A DNA stretch of 5,090 bases from an uncultured Bacteroidota bacterium (GTDB taxonomy: Bacteria > Bacteroidota > Bacteroidia > Chitinophagales > Chitinophagaceae), in the NCBI GenBank assembly GCA_946479055.1, contig CAMLEX010000424.1, forward strand, positions 1 through 5,090. Reading direction: 5' to 3'. The position numbers and the translations under genes were made by a program. Positions within the stretch are counted from its first letter, which is position 1. Every line of letters starts with the position of its first letter. Positions 1-5,090 of this stretch are shown here, one piece after another. A model generated the notes under the pieces. It saw only the letters and a program-made list of their open reading frames with translations. It made no database searches and was not told the DNA's origin.

Positions 1-119
1 AATGTGCGATAATCGCCTTTCGTTAAAGGCGAGACTGTATAAGTAATTGTTGGACTATCTGCAGCCAAAAGAAAATGACTAAGTAATAAAAGAAGTAAAG
101 GAGAACAGAACCTTTTCAT
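1..119 (-). CDS. Secreted protein, N-terminal fragment (runs off left edge)
   Basis: Reading the minus strand from the ATG at 119 gives an open frame of 39 codons that leaves the window without a stop. The protein starts MKRFCSPLLLLLLSHFLLAA and continues DSPTITYTVSPLTKGDYRT. The first 20 residues are a clear Sec signal peptide: a basic n-region (K2, R3), a leucine-rich core (about residues 6-18) and small residues (AA, 19-20) before the polar mature sequence. Cleavage is probably near A19/A20. There is no lipobox, so the product should be periplasmic, secreted or outer-membrane rather than a lipoprotein. No Shine-Dalgarno sequence precedes the ATG; the upstream bases are A/T-rich, as is usual in Bacteroidota. 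The mature start (ITYTVS) slightly recalls the N-terminal strand of M61-type peptidases, but 19 residues cannot support a family call. The gene diverges from the lipoprotein gene at 412. Confidence 0.75.
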   Translation of the reverse strand, partial: MKRFCSPLLLLLLSHFLLAADSPTITYTVSPLTKGDYRT

Positions 120-411
120 TTGAACAATTTAATAAAAATGTGCTTTCAACACAGTTGGTTGTAATATAAAATTAGTGATGAAAATTACCGGTAAATTAAG
201 TTTTATGATGAATCAGCAGAAACGATTATTGAATTGTATATTCCTCGCCTTGGTTAGTGTTCGTATTTCTTCTCGGCTGAGTATTTATACATAAAGATTC
301 TCAGACGATGTCTCGGCCAGCTATATCTACTTTTATAATGAATTGTGTGGCCGGACTCGCCGTTTCATAAAAAAAATCATCCATCTTTGTTCTTAAGCAA
401 AATGAAGCCGG
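120..411. promoter_or_regulatory. Divergent intergenic spacer, presumed promoters for both sides
   Basis: This 292-base spacer lies between two divergently transcribed genes and so should carry both promoters. Visible items are weak. There is a perfect 10-base palindrome TTACCGGTAA at 185-194. A CATCTTTG at 382-389 is one base off the Bacteroidota -7 consensus TAnnTTTG and would give a short leader before the ATG at 412, but no convincing -33 TTG lies upstream of it. An A8 run is at 369-376. TCTCGGC occurs twice, 40 bases apart (271 and 311). No convincing gene is seen. The promoter role is inferred from gene orientation rather than from strong motifs. Confidence 0.4.
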
Positions 412-1248
412 ATGAAATTTATAATCCCTATAATTTTTTTTCTCATTACACTTTCTTCCTGTAATTCAACAGACCACAAAACTTCCACGGAACCAACCAA
501 TGAACTGATTCAACGATTCAAGCCAGTTTTAAATGGCGTTTGGGTGCCGGCTGATTACATGGATGATATTACAAAAACAAAATCTCCTTTTAAATCCAGT
601 GAAAAACTGACTTTCATCAGCGAGTTGGTTATTGATACTTCAGGCATTTCAGCGGATAGTCTGAGAGTAGGTACAGCTCTTGGTAACCATGAAGGCTCCG
701 ATTTCATCCTTTATTTCAAACAGGGTAAGACACAAACGTCTCTCTTAACGGGCATCACCAACTTTGAACAGGAGTCCGGCTCATATGAACTCAGTTATGA
801 GATCAGTAATAATGATACCACTTTGGCGATATACCATTATGACAAAAATCAAAAGGTTCTTGATAAAAAAAAATATGTGAAGGTTGCTGAAGTTCCTCCT
901 GGCAGTAGCCTGGAGGATGGGTTTCAATATATGGTTAATAAAAAATTGATAACAGGATCATATAAAGTAACAGACAGCGCAGGTATAGAAAGATCAGCCC
1001 GACTGACCAGCGAAGGAGCTATTACCGGATTACCGGGCGTCAACACTTATTATATAATTACAGATTTTGTAGCATCTCCTGAAGATAATACGGATAAGAT
1101 CTGCTTTGACATTCAGACCGATCAGCAAACCTGTTATGCCTTCGAAATTAACAGGGACACCATAAGCCTTTTTAAAGGCCGTGAAGATGAAACAGATACT
1201 TTATTTAAAAAAGGCCCTGCATTATATAAATTTGTGAAGCAATTTTAA
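412..1248 (+). CDS. Lipoprotein of unknown function, lipocalin-like beta pattern
   Basis: The 278-residue product begins MKFIIPIIFFLITLSSC: a lysine, a hydrophobic core and a lipobox LSSC with the lipidated cysteine at residue 17, so the mature protein should be anchored in the envelope. The residues after Cys17 (NSTDHK) are not strongly acidic, so surface export is not clearly signalled. The rest is polar and strand-rich. Two stretches open in the same way, LNGVW at 40-44 and ITGSY at 180-184. The second runs through a glycine turn (GAITGL) and alternating strands to a closing LYKFVK, a pattern that recalls lipocalin-like barrels; this is inference from strand pattern only. Cys231 and Cys241 sit on neighbouring predicted strands and could form a disulfide. 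Lys152-154 are encoded by an A9 run (865-873). The start fits the signal peptide exactly; the ATG ten bases upstream is out of frame. It is probably co-transcribed with the membrane protein gene 23 bases downstream. I do not recognise the family. Confidence 0.88.
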   Translation: MKFIIPIIFFLITLSSCNSTDHKTSTEPTNELIQRFKPVLNGVWVPADYMDDITKTKSPFKSSEKLTFISELVIDTSGISADSLRVGTALGNHEGSDFILYFKQGKTQTSLLTGITNFEQESGSYELSYEISNNDTTLAIYHYDKNQKVLDKKKYVKVAEVPPGSSLEDGFQYMVNKKLITGSYKVTDSAGIERSARLTSEGAITGLPGVNTYYIITDFVASPEDNTDKICFDIQTDQQTCYAFEINRDTISLFKGREDETDTLFKKGPALYKFVKQF

Positions 1249-1271
1249 ACGAACTGCCGAAGGCTGATATT

Positions 1272-1778
1272 ATGAGAAATAAATCGATTATACTGGGTAT
1301 TCTTCTTTCGATTGTTTTTTTCGTTGTAGCATATGTTACAGCTAAATATTTTTTCAGATGGACATTAACATCAAAAGATGTAACATTCATTAGTACAACT
1401 TTAACCGACTCGTTTAGGCAAATTTTCTTTTACTCGCTGGTAGTCGGACTTATACCAATTACCATAATTCTTTTGTGGCAGGTAACACCGGTTGTGTCGT
1501 TAAAAGCGAGGGTAATTTCTTGTTTAGTGATCATAGCCTCTATTTTTCTTACTGGATTTTTAAGATATCAATGGGTGAAAGAGCTCGCATATCGGTTCAT
1601 GAAAACCGTTAAAGAAAGATATGTATCTAAAGGAGCTGACATACAACCCATCTTCCCGATTTCAAGGGTGCATATTGAAATTTACATGTTGATTGGGTTG
1701 CTTTTAGGATCAGTTATGGTCTATTTTATTTTTCGAAATAAAAAGAAAAATATTCCTCAGTTTAGTTTTGACTCATAG
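1272..1778 (+). CDS. Four-helix membrane protein of unknown function
   Basis: The 168-residue product is dominated by four hydrophobic segments, at about residues 6-24, 51-71, 81-97 and 136-154. The basic N-terminus (MRNK) and basic C-terminal tail (RNKKKN, 155-160) both suggest cytoplasmic ends, which fits an even number of helices in the inner membrane. The loop between helices 3 and 4 (about 98-134) is the largest soluble part and is rich in lysine and arginine. No catalytic motif, metal ligand set or known transporter signature is visible. The gene starts 23 bases after the stop of the lipoprotein gene, and GAAGG at 1259-1263 lies eight bases before the ATG, an acceptable ribosome-binding site that supports this start. 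The arrangement suggests one transcript and perhaps a shared envelope role. The stop is TAG at 1776-1778, with no strong terminator just after it. Confidence 0.85.
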   Translation: MRNKSIILGILLSIVFFVVAYVTAKYFFRWTLTSKDVTFISTTLTDSFRQIFFYSLVVGLIPITIILLWQVTPVVSLKARVISCLVIIASIFLTGFLRYQWVKELAYRFMKTVKERYVSKGADIQPIFPISRVHIEIYMLIGLLLGSVMVYFIFRNKKKNIPQFSFDS

Positions 1779-1789
1779 CTTCAAATCTT

Positions 1790-1942
1790 TTATTTCTCTG
1801 CCGAATCTTTATTTGTAATGATTCTTTTTGTTCTTGCAGGGGCTTCTTCTTCAACTACCAGGGCTATGGCAAAGATCCCGCAAAAAAAAATCTGTATACT
1901 GGGTGGTGAGGATAGCTTGTTTAATCTGAAAAATTGCTGCAT
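1790..1942 (-). CDS. Possible small membrane protein, 50 codons (doubtful)
   Basis: The minus strand has an ATG at 1942 and a stop at 1790-1792, giving 50 residues. It starts MQQFFRLNKLSSPPS, has a hydrophobic stretch of about 16 residues (SIQIFFCGIFAIALVV, 15-30) and ends in a charged tail (EEEAPARTKR, then IITNKDSAEK). AAGGA lies six bases before the ATG, good Shine-Dalgarno spacing and unusual for this window. It would end 11 bases from the converging gene at 1778 and diverge from the lipoprotein gene at 2081. Against it: the length is easily reached by chance, the opposite strand also carries a 48-codon ORF (1818-1964), and the frame crosses an A9/T9 run at 1882-1890. It may instead be a degraded gene end or noise. 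No family is recognised. Confidence 0.22.
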   Translation of the reverse strand: MQQFFRLNKLSSPPSIQIFFCGIFAIALVVEEEAPARTKRIITNKDSAEK

Positions 1943-1980
1943 AATTAATCCTTGGGCATGTTAACAATACTTTACGGGTC

Positions 1981-2002
1981 ATTTGCTTTTAGATAAGCAA
2001 AT
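1981..2002 (+). repeat. Perfect inverted repeat ATTTGCTT-N6-AAGCAAAT
   Basis: Both eight-base arms match perfectly around a six-base loop (TTAGAT). On the plus strand the right arm is followed by AGTTTTAG, so it could be a weak intrinsic terminator for the 412-1778 transcript, about 200 bases after its last stop. It could equally be an operator for the gene at 2081. The stem is AT-rich with only two G:C pairs, which weakens the terminator reading. The right arm and the following AGTTTT are repeated exactly at 3031-3044. Confidence 0.45.
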
Positions 2003-2008
2003 AGTTTT
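1995..2008 (+). repeat. 14-base direct repeat, copy 1 (AAGCAAATAGTTTT)
   Basis: This copy, upstream of the lipoprotein gene, is identical over 14 bases to 3031-3044 just after the gene. The identity stops at both ends (T versus G before it, A versus T after it). Here it forms the right arm of the 1981-2002 hairpin plus the following T run. Confidence 0.7.
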
Positions 2009-2031
2009 AGACTTTGTATGAGCAAAGTTTA
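2008..2031. repeat. Inverted repeat around ACTTTG-N6-CAAAGT
   Basis: Six-base arms at 2011-2016 and 2023-2028 match perfectly around a six-base loop. The pairing extends outward through one G.T wobble and two A-T pairs to 2008 and 2031. It lies six bases after the previous inverted repeat and 50 bases before the ATG at 2081. The left arm contains TAGACTTTG, one base longer than the Bacteroidota -7 element TAnnTTTG, so it may overlap a promoter. The role as operator or promoter is inference. Confidence 0.35.
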
Positions 2032-2080
2032 TAATTGATTTCGTTTAAACATCGGTTAACATTCATCTAAATCAAACCCT

Positions 2081-3031
2081 ATGTCTGCATCTCTACTTAA
2101 AAATTTATGTTTTGTCGTACTGCTTGGTTCCTGTGCTTCCTCCTCGCGAAATGCTAAGCAAACTATAAGTAACAATACAATTGATACCGACAGTTCATTA
2201 CAACCTTCAATAGCTTCAGATCAAAAACCTCAATCGTTGATGGATCTTCCCCAGACTCAGAATGGGGGCTTTGTGCTGGCTCCTGGTTTTTTTGAAGCTG
2301 AGTTTAAAACCTATTGTTTGCAGCCGGGCACTCCTGATCCTTCACAGGGAGATGCTTATTTACAGGGGCCCGTAACAGGATACCGGAAGGATATTATAGA
2401 ATCTGTTTTATTGAACTCAAGAGAAAGACCGGAACTGGATCAAAAGAATATTCAATTGCTGTTGTGGTCGGTGGTGAGCGGTTCCAATTTCAATAAACTT
2501 TCTCACCCCGTTCAGGCGGATGCGATGAAATTATTAACTCCCAAACAGGTTTTTACATTGAAAGGCGGAGTGGCAGGTGTTATAAAAACAGTTGCGAATT
2601 CATCAAAAATATTTAATGCTGATAATGGCATACAGCACCTTTTTGAAACAGGCATTACTTCTTATGAAAGTTTTGAACGGTTAGCTGTTCTGAATGAACC
2701 TTCCCAGATCAGGCGAACAGGTGTAAAATACGATCAATGGTACAAGCAGAAAGAAAATTATTATGTCAGGTATTTTCCTGCCAGTTATAAAAAAGTAAGG
2801 ATACAGGTTTATGTACCTGATAGTTTGATGGATGCCCAGGGTAAAGTGGATGGTGAATATGTGGTATTTGATCCTACAGGGCAGCAGGCTATACCCGCTT
2901 TTACCAATGCACAACGTTTGGGTATCGGAGCACCGGTGTTGGATATTGTCAGAGTTATTATCGAGGTAAACAAAAGAACGACCCCTCCAAAGAAATTGCC
3001 TGAGAAAAAGAATACTAAGACTGCTTCCTGA
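2081..3031 (+). CDS. Lipoprotein of unknown function with YCLQPG and QLLLW motifs
   Basis: The 316-residue product starts MSASLLKNLCFVVLLGSC, a short signal with lipobox LGSC (Cys18), so it should be a lipoprotein. A low-complexity Ser/Thr/Asn/Gln linker follows to about residue 60. The first compact region (about 64-165) has LAPGFFEAEFKTYCLQPGTP with Cys79, then a helical part with QKNIQLLLWSVVSGS (Gln125, Trp129). A central helical part (about 150-215) follows. A C-terminal part (about 225-295) has strands KVRIQVYVP and a motif YVVFDPTGQQAIPAFTNAQR, then a basic Pro/Lys tail. I know no named function. YC-Leu followed by a Gln-x-x-x-Trp segment recalls the paired motifs of thioester-domain adhesins, but the Cys-Gln gap of 46 residues is short for them. 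The gene stands alone between two spacers; no Shine-Dalgarno site precedes the ATG, and this start is fixed by the signal peptide. Confidence 0.88.
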   Translation: MSASLLKNLCFVVLLGSCASSSRNAKQTISNNTIDTDSSLQPSIASDQKPQSLMDLPQTQNGGFVLAPGFFEAEFKTYCLQPGTPDPSQGDAYLQGPVTGYRKDIIESVLLNSRERPELDQKNIQLLLWSVVSGSNFNKLSHPVQADAMKLLTPKQVFTLKGGVAGVIKTVANSSKIFNADNGIQHLFETGITSYESFERLAVLNEPSQIRRTGVKYDQWYKQKENYYVRYFPASYKKVRIQVYVPDSLMDAQGKVDGEYVVFDPTGQQAIPAFTNAQRLGIGAPVLDIVRVIIEVNKRTTPPKKLPEKKNTKTAS

Positions 3032-3045
3032 AGCAAATAGTTTTT
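3022..3045 (+). terminator. Small hairpin plus T run at the end of the lipoprotein gene
   Basis: TGCTT (3022-3026) and AAGCA (3031-3035) pair around a CCTG loop overlapping the stop codon (3029-3031), followed by AATAGTTTTT. The form resembles a weak intrinsic terminator on the plus strand. A five-pair stem is short, so the longer hairpin at 3152-3192 is the better terminator candidate. Confidence 0.3.
3031..3044 (+). repeat. 14-base direct repeat, copy 2 (AAGCAAATAGTTTT)
   Basis: Exact second copy of 1995-2008, beginning on the last base of the stop codon of the lipoprotein gene. The two copies therefore bracket the whole gene, 1036 bases apart. As in copy 1, its first bases form the right arm of a small hairpin. 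Possible readings are shared terminator-type sequence, a recombination scar, or chance in AT-rich DNA. Confidence 0.7.
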
Positions 3046-3064
3046 CCGCTATGGCGAGTGTTCA

Positions 3065-3097
3065 ATAAAAACAACACGACAATATTTATGTTTTTAT
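3065..3097. repeat. Inverted repeat ATAAAAACA-N15-TGTTTTTAT
   Basis: Two perfect nine-base arms (3065-3073 and 3089-3097) surround a 15-base loop in the convergent spacer. The stem has one G:C pair, so it is thermally weak. It may add to termination through its T-rich right arm, or be chance in AT-rich DNA. Confidence 0.3.
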
Positions 3098-3151
3098 ATT
3101 CCGCCAACCGCATGAATCTTATTTCCTTCTGTCATGGTCAGTTCGGTATAT

Positions 3152-3192
3152 AATAATCATTCTGTTGTGTGTCACGCAACAGAATGATTATT
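3152..3192. terminator. Long hairpin, likely two-way transcription terminator
   Basis: AATAATCATTCTGTTG (3152-3167) pairs perfectly over 16 bases with its reverse complement at 3177-3192. Three further inner pairs (one G.T wobble, two Watson-Crick) leave a three-base loop GTC at 3171-3173. It sits between two converging genes, 120 bases after the stop at 3031 and 138 bases from the stop of the minus-strand gene. Both outer flanks are A/T-rich (ATTATTT on the plus strand, ATTATTATATA on the minus), so it could end transcripts from both sides. A protein-binding site or a small-element remnant is the alternative. Confidence 0.7.
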
Positions 3193-3253
3193 TAAAAGCC
3201 TTTTCAGATCTTTTGGCTATACAACAAAAAATGAATAGAAGTATCGAAATGTA

Positions 3254-3282
3254 AGAATGCAATGCAAAAAAACCAGCATTCT
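3254..3282. repeat. Inverted repeat AGAATGC-N15-GCATTCT
   Basis: Seven-base perfect arms surround an A-rich loop, about 50 bases beyond the stop of the minus-strand gene. The right arm continues CATTCTGTTTTG, close to CATTCTGTTGTG in the 3152-3192 hairpin, so part of that hairpin may have been duplicated. It could be an extra weak terminator for the minus-strand transcript, but no clean T run follows on that strand. Confidence 0.3.
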
Positions 3283-3330
3283 GTTTTGTAATTCACTTTC
3301 CAAATAAAATGAGTTTTTATTGACTGTCGA

Positions 3331-5090
3331 TCACTGTTTTTTACCGGCTTTATTGATATGTTTTTTAAAATTGAGATAGTCCAGGAAATAAATAACTTTT
3401 AAAGAGAAATTGTTATTGTTATCTGAGTCGAGCGTATTGCCCAGGTTTTTGAAATAACCATTTTCTACTTTATTGGTGTTATGCTGTGTTGCATTTTTCC
3501 ACACAATATTTAAGAAGCTGCCGGGTGCAAACTGCCAGGTATATACCATATCTATATTAAAGAAGTTTACATTCCTGTTTGCATCAGGATGATAGTTTTC
3601 GTGTAGCAGCAAACTGCCATCTTGCTGCAGTATATAAAATTCTTTATTTTCAACAGTGCTTAAATAATGTCTTGCACGGAAAGTAATACCCGTCTTGTTG
3701 GTGAAACTGTATTTGGCGCTGAGTATATGTTCGATGGTGTTTACTTTTCTCTTGGCAAAGTTTATATCGCTGGTGCCTTCGACATAAGTGTAACCCATAT
3801 TGTTGTAGCTTGGTTGATAACTGATGCGGTGAGAAAGTGTTAATTTATTATTGAAGCGGAAATTTTGACCTAGCCACATATCCATGGCAAAAGAATTATA
3901 GAAATTTATGCTTGACCGTGCGTACAGTTCTGTAAACCATGAATACTTTTTGCTTGAATTACTTTCAAACCATAAACCTCCGCTGATGTTTTTACCTCGT
4001 TTAAAAAGCCAGCCTTCTGTTCTTGGCTCGTAAAAATCGTTTTGTTCAAAATTGTAAGTCAAATTCCCTCCGATCCACCACAATTTTTTGCTTTGAATAT
4101 TTGTATTCACATTTAAACTTGCAGATTGATAGGTTTCGTCTATGGGCGCAATTTTCTTTGAGAGAACACTCAGGTTTGTATTAAAGTTAATGTTGATACG
4201 GTTGTACCAGTTTTTCGGTTCAATCCATTTATAACCTAACCACAGGTAATGGTTCAGGAAATTATTGTTGGTGAAATAACCCATATCATCACTACTGTAT
4301 TTGGTATCTGTTCTTTCCTGCGAGAGACTAAAATTGAAACGTCCGCTTGTTTTGGCTACATGCAGTTCATGACTGAACCCACTTTGTGTATTATTGCCGG
4401 GCAGGTATCCGAAACGGTTACTCAAGGCCAGTTTGCCTCCAAGGTTCCCGGTATTCTTTTTATTATTCAATTCAAATAAACCTGCAGTTACATTGGCGTC
4501 ATAGTCATGGCCGCTGCGCCAGACATTGGTGTTGATCAGTGATACACTCGAATTATTCTTCAGTGTTTGATCAAGTACCAGTGCATTGTAGTTGGTAAGC
4601 GGATCGGTAAGTATTTTTCTTTTTTCTTTTGTTGCTGTATTTTCAATAGTGGCATACTGCTCTTTTGTTACAGCGTTTAAAATGCCTATACCTAAGCCAT
4701 TCTGCATTCTGCCAGAGATCTTTGTTGCATTGATCAGTTTTGATTCCGTAGGATTTTTAACAACGGTTTCATTGCTGTCTATTTTGCTGTACACATCGTA
4801 TAAACGAATAGGGGATCCGCCAATACGTCTTGAATAAAAAAGATTGCCTTTGCTGAACAGTTCAGTACCTTCTGTAAAGAAGTTCCTGTACTCATTAAAC
4901 TTTACTTCAAACGGGGTAAGGTTAAGTACCTGGTTATCGCTTTGTACCTGGCCGAAATCGGGTATCAATGTAGCATCTAATGTAATCGCCTGGTTTATGC
5001 CGTACTTAACGTCGAGCCCGCCATTTACCTGGCTTGTCCATTTTTTTGCCCCGGTTGATTGCTCGGAAAATGATTGGCATAAACAGAAAA
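3331..5090 (-). CDS. DUF5916-family outer-membrane beta-barrel protein, 5' part missing
   Basis: The minus-strand frame ends with TGA at 3331-3333 and stays open to the right edge, giving 585 residues of the C-terminal part. The TTG at 4966-4968 is an internal leucine, not a start: upstream residues (VNGGLDVKYGINQAITLDAT) continue the same domain. The signature IPDFGQVQSDNQVLNLTPF, then FFTEGTELF and LFYSRRIGG (from 4968 downward to about 4815), is the DUF5916 entry motif. The rest is a long series of alternating aromatic and polar strands with Asn/Ser/Lys turns, as in an outer-membrane barrel, ending NNNNFSLKVIYFLDYLNF plus a basic tail. Family members usually have a signal peptide and an N-terminal CBM9-like domain; these would lie beyond the window. 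The molecular function of the family is not established. Near the right edge the family-like residues move to another frame (see 5041-5052), so the gene may be frameshifted. It converges on the lipoprotein gene. Confidence 0.9.
   Translation of the reverse strand, partial: FCLCQSFSEQSTGAKKWTSQVNGGLDVKYGINQAITLDATLIPDFGQVQSDNQVLNLTPFEVKFNEYRNFFTEGTELFSKGNLFYSRRIGGSPIRLYDVYSKIDSNETVVKNPTESKLINATKISGRMQNGLGIGILNAVTKEQYATIENTATKEKRKILTDPLTNYNALVLDQTLKNNSSVSLINTNVWRSGHDYDANVTAGLFELNNKKNTGNLGGKLALSNRFGYLPGNNTQSGFSHELHVAKTSGRFNFSLSQERTDTKYSSDDMGYFTNNNFLNHYLWLGYKWIEPKNWYNRININFNTNLSVLSKKIAPIDETYQSASLNVNTNIQSKKLWWIGGNLTYNFEQNDFYEPRTEGWLFKRGKNISGGLWFESNSSKKYSWFTELYARSSINFYNSFAMDMWLGQNFRFNNKLTLSHRISYQPSYNNMGYTYVEGTSDINFAKRKVNTIEHILSAKYSFTNKTGITFRARHYLSTVENKEFYILQQDGSLLLHENYHPDANRNVNFFNIDMVYTWQFAPGSFLNIVWKNATQHNTNKVENGYFKNLGNTLDSDNNNNFSLKVIYFLDYLNFKKHINKAGKKQ
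5041..5052 (-). other. Probable frameshift site in the DUF5916 gene (A7/G4 run)
   Basis: On the minus strand this is GGGGCAAAAAAA. Upstream of it (5090 downward) one frame reads FSVYANHFPSNQPG, which fits my memory of the residues expected before KKWTSQVNGGLDVKYG in this family, but that frame stops soon after (QKNGQAR then TAA). Downstream, the good frame is -1 relative to it. The downstream frame extended upstream reads FCLCQSFSEQSTG, which is unlike the family. One extra base in the A7 or G4 run would join the two. Causes could be a real one-base deletion, ribosomal or RNA-polymerase slippage, or a read error. Confidence 0.65.

Larger units (their letters stand above)
1779..2080. other. 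Intergenic region between membrane protein and second lipoprotein
   Basis: These 302 bases hold no certain gene. The left two thirds contain the doubtful minus-strand ORF (1790-1942) and a 48-codon plus-strand ORF overlapping it (1818-1964), neither convincing. The right third (1981-2080) is AT-rich and holds two neighbouring inverted repeats at 1981-2002 and 2008-2031, then two similar elements, GTTTAAAC (2043-2050) and GGTTAAC (2054-2060), before the ATG at 2081. No Shine-Dalgarno sequence precedes that ATG. A promoter for the downstream gene is expected here, but no full -33/-7 pair was found. Confidence 0.5.

Noticed and set aside
185..194. Palindrome TTACCGGTAA as an operator
   Set aside because: A single 10-base palindrome without repeats or a nearby promoter motif is not enough for an operator call; only noted in the spacer entry.
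205..294. A 29-codon plus-strand ORF starting MMNQQKRLLNCIFLALVSV, with a signal-like start
   Set aside because: Too short and ends directly after the hydrophobic stretch; no ribosome site and no link to the downstream gene. Likely chance in AT-rich spacer.
1166..1179. GCCTTT-TT-AAAGGC inverted repeat
   Set aside because: Inside the coding region of the first lipoprotein gene with a two-base loop and no T run after it; no evidence of a role.
1205..1390. Minus-strand ORF of 61 codons across the junction of the first two plus-strand genes
   Set aside because: Lies antisense to two well-supported genes and has no recognisable features; a shadow frame.
2681..3036. Two overlapping minus-strand ORFs (75 and 77 codons) inside the second lipoprotein gene
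   Set aside because: Both are antisense to a strong coding frame with a lipoprotein signal and have no signal or domain of their own.
4249..4837. Plus-strand ORFs of 76 and 81 codons inside the DUF5916 gene
   Set aside because: Antisense shadows of a clearly coding minus-strand frame; hydrophobic look arises from complementing Asn/Lys-rich codons.
4966..4968. TTG as the start codon of the DUF5916 gene
   Set aside because: The domain continues upstream in the same frame (VNGGLDVKYG, then ITLDAT), so this is an internal leucine and the real start lies beyond the window.

Overview
The window looks like a chromosomal segment of a Bacteroidota bacterium, most likely in or near Chitinophagaceae. 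The DNA is AT-rich. Two genes encode lipoproteins with clear lipobox signals, Shine-Dalgarno sites are mostly absent, and one long gene carries the hallmark sequence of the Bacteroidota DUF5916 outer-membrane family. The assignment is by family resemblance read by eye; no search was run.

Layout. Positions 1-119 (minus) hold the signal peptide and first mature residues of a secreted protein that runs off the left edge. A 292-base divergent spacer follows. Positions 412-1248 and 1272-1778 (plus) are a tight pair, a lipoprotein and a four-helix membrane protein 23 bases apart, probably one transcript. Positions 1779-2080 contain a doubtful 50-codon minus-strand ORF and two adjacent short inverted repeats. 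Positions 2081-3031 (plus) encode a second lipoprotein of unknown function. A convergent spacer (3032-3330) holds a long near-perfect hairpin, a likely two-way terminator. From 3331 to the right edge, on the minus strand, lies the 3' part of a DUF5916 beta-barrel gene.

Most notable points. (1) The DUF5916 gene is open in one frame to the right edge, but the family-like residues (FSVYANHFPSNQPG) are in another frame for the last ~40 bases. The switch falls at an A7/G4 homopolymer, which implies a one-base deletion, a -1 slippage site or a base-calling error. (2) The second lipoprotein has a YCLQPG motif and a downstream IQLLLW motif that recall the Cys and Gln motifs of thioester-domain adhesins; this is speculative. 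(3) A 14-base exact direct repeat brackets that lipoprotein gene, and each copy forms the right arm of a small hairpin followed by T residues.

No complete mobile element, CRISPR array, tRNA, rRNA or known defence system is visible. How the genes work together cannot be told beyond the fact that nearly all products are predicted to be envelope proteins: secreted, lipoprotein, inner membrane or outer-membrane barrel.
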